A DNA stretch of 33,322 bases, from positions 1-33,322 of the forward strand of contig CALDKP010000171.1 in the NCBI GenBank assembly GCA_937898535.1. The letters are read 5' to 3'. This DNA comes from an uncultured Sphingomonadales bacterium (lineage in GTDB: Bacteria; Pseudomonadota; Alphaproteobacteria; Sphingomonadales; Sphingomonadaceae). The notes below the pieces were generated by a model. It did not search any database and was not told the DNA's origin. It worked only from the letters and a program-made list of their open reading frames with translations. Position numbers and translations under genes: made by a program. Below, in pieces: positions 32,244-33,322 of this stretch (within the stretch, counting starts at the first letter, position 1; each line of letters starts with the position of its first letter).

Positions 32244-33322
32244 CTATTTGTTGAGCTCGACCCGTTCGACCTTGTAACCGGCGGCGTCCAGACCATCGAC
32301 AAGACCCTGCAATTGCTCCGCATCGCGGGCTTCGCATTCGATGTCGGTAATCAAGCCCTTGGCGGGTAGCGTCGTAAAAATACGCTGGTGATAAATTTCA
32401 ATGATGTTGACGTTATGCTCGTTGAACAAACGCATGACTTTAAACAACGCGCCGGGCCGATCCTGAAGCGTCAGGCGCAAGCGCGCAAGGCGTCCGGACC
32501 GCGCAAGGTCACGCAACAGCACGTTCGCCAGCAGGCGCGTGTCGATGTTACCGCCACACAATACGATGCCGACATTCTTGCCCTTGAATATCTCCGGATG
32601 GGCCATAACTGCGGCGAGCCCCGCCGCGCCAGCGCCTTCGACCACAGTTTTTTCAATCTGCAGCAGCAAGCTGACGGCAGTTTCAAGATGCGCCTCGCTG
32701 ACCAAGACGATTTCATCGACCAAGCCGCGAATGACTTCGCTGGTGAACGATCCGGGGATTTTAACCGCAATGCCTTCAGCCAACGTGTCGCCTTCGCATG
32801 GCATCTGCAGGTTGTTGAGCAACGCGTACATGGACGGATATAGCTCCGCCTGTACACCGATAAGGCCGATATCCGGCTTCAGTGCGCGCGCCGCAGTGCC
32901 CATGCCCGACAGCAAGCCGCCGCCGCCGATGGGTACGACCAGCATATCCAGCGACGGGACGCTCTCGAGCATTTCAAGCGCAACGGTGCCCTGCCCTGCG
33001 GCAACATCAGGGTGATCGAACGGATGGACGAATGTCAGGCCCTGTTCCACCTCAAGCAAGCGCGCATGTTTGTAGGCATCATCAAATGTCTCGCCATGCA
33101 GCACAACCTTGCCGCCAACGCTTTCCGTCTGCATCACCTTCACCGTCGGCGTCGGGACGGGCATGACAATGGTGACAGGAATACCCAGACGCGTGCCATG
33201 ATAGCTCAAACCTTGCGCGTGGTTCCCGGCCGATGCCGCGATCACGCCTTTGCTGCGCTGTTCTTCGGTAAGCAGCAGAAGCGCATTCAGTGCGCCGCGC
33301 TCTTTATAAGCGGCTGTGAACT
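32244..33322 (-). CDS. ilvA: Threonine ammonia-lyase, N-terminus beyond window
   Basis: The frame stays open to the window edge, so the start is missing; about 358 residues are visible. The PLP Lys is in FTAAYKERGALNALL at the edge, followed by ASAGNHAQG and the phosphate-binding GGGGLLSGMG. Residues after about LTLQDRPGALFKVMRLFNEH form one ACT domain. PLP-dependent deamination of threonine to 2-oxobutanoate starts isoleucine synthesis. One ACT domain indicates the shorter allosteric form, not the two-domain E. coli IlvA. A GTG at 33245 is internal and is not the start. Confidence 0.94.
   Translation of the reverse strand, partial: FTAAYKERGALNALLLLTEEQRSKGVIAASAGNHAQGLSYHGTRLGIPVTIVMPVPTPTVKVMQTESVGGKVVLHGETFDDAYKHARLLEVEQGLTFVHPFDHPDVAAGQGTVALEMLESVPSLDMLVVPIGGGGLLSGMGTAARALKPDIGLIGVQAELYPSMYALLNNLQMPCEGDTLAEGIAVKIPGSFTSEVIRGLVDEIVLVSEAHLETAVSLLLQIEKTVVEGAGAAGLAAVMAHPEIFKGKNVGIVLCGGNIDTRLLANVLLRDLARSGRLARLRLTLQDRPGALFKVMRLFNEHNVNIIEIYHQRIFTTLPAKGLITDIECEARDAEQLQGLVDGLDAAGYKVERVELNK

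Overview
The window is about 33 kb of alphaproteobacterial chromosome, most likely from Sphingomonadales (a Sphingopyxis/Sphingorhabdus-like Sphingomonadaceae). This rests on protein character and on gene content: ctrA with a consensus CtrA box and GANTC sites, UPF0262, ubiG beside lysC, isoquinoline-1-oxidoreductase-type molybdoenzymes, and a B12 riboswitch in front of a TonB-receptor operon. The genus is inferred, not proven. Coding density is high. No rRNA, tRNA, CRISPR array, transposase or prophage was seen. The first 51 bases are not genomic: they are Illumina P7/index/read-2 adapter left on the contig end.

Layout. (1) 213-3348, minus: an xdhC - mocA-like - TPR-sulfotransferase operon with 4-nt overlaps, divergent from 3418-6750, plus: iorA-iorB (2Fe-2S and Tat-exported molybdopterin subunits) and a GNAT acetyltransferase. 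XdhC and MocA-like proteins mature the molybdenum cofactor that IorAB-type enzymes use. (2) 6818-12663, plus: a cobalamin riboswitch with a terminator-like expression platform, then btuB, a lipoprotein btuF, btuC, btuD and a PhoD-like phosphatase lipoprotein, all overlapping by 1-4 nt. (3) 12647-17034, minus: lysC, a nitronate monooxygenase and a ydbS/ydbT pair of bacterial PH-domain membrane proteins; ubiG diverges from lysC. (4) 17838-17920: a folded inverted-repeat element between ubiG and dnaB. (5) 19588-25452, plus: UPF0262, a catalytically degenerate GH25-like protein, cdd, dcd, a saccharopine-dehydrogenase-like reductase, a PPP-type metallophosphatase and a secreted M28 peptidase. (6) 25532-26233, minus: ctrA with its regulatory region. 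(7) 26627-29455, plus: pirin, arfB, free-methionine-sulfoxide reductase, and an exported glycine-zipper protein. (8) 29623-33322, minus: an FAD oxidoreductase preceded at 2 nt by a tiny membrane-protein-like ORF, then bpt/ate and a threonine ammonia-lyase cut by the window edge.

Most of the window is core metabolism and cell-cycle control. The least ordinary parts are the PhoD-like lipoprotein built into the B12-uptake operon, the GH25-like protein lacking its acidic catalytic residues, the 39-codon ORF ahead of the FAD oxidoreductase, and the inverted-repeat element whose two arms differ by pair-preserving changes. I found no clear new defence, mobile or biosynthetic system.
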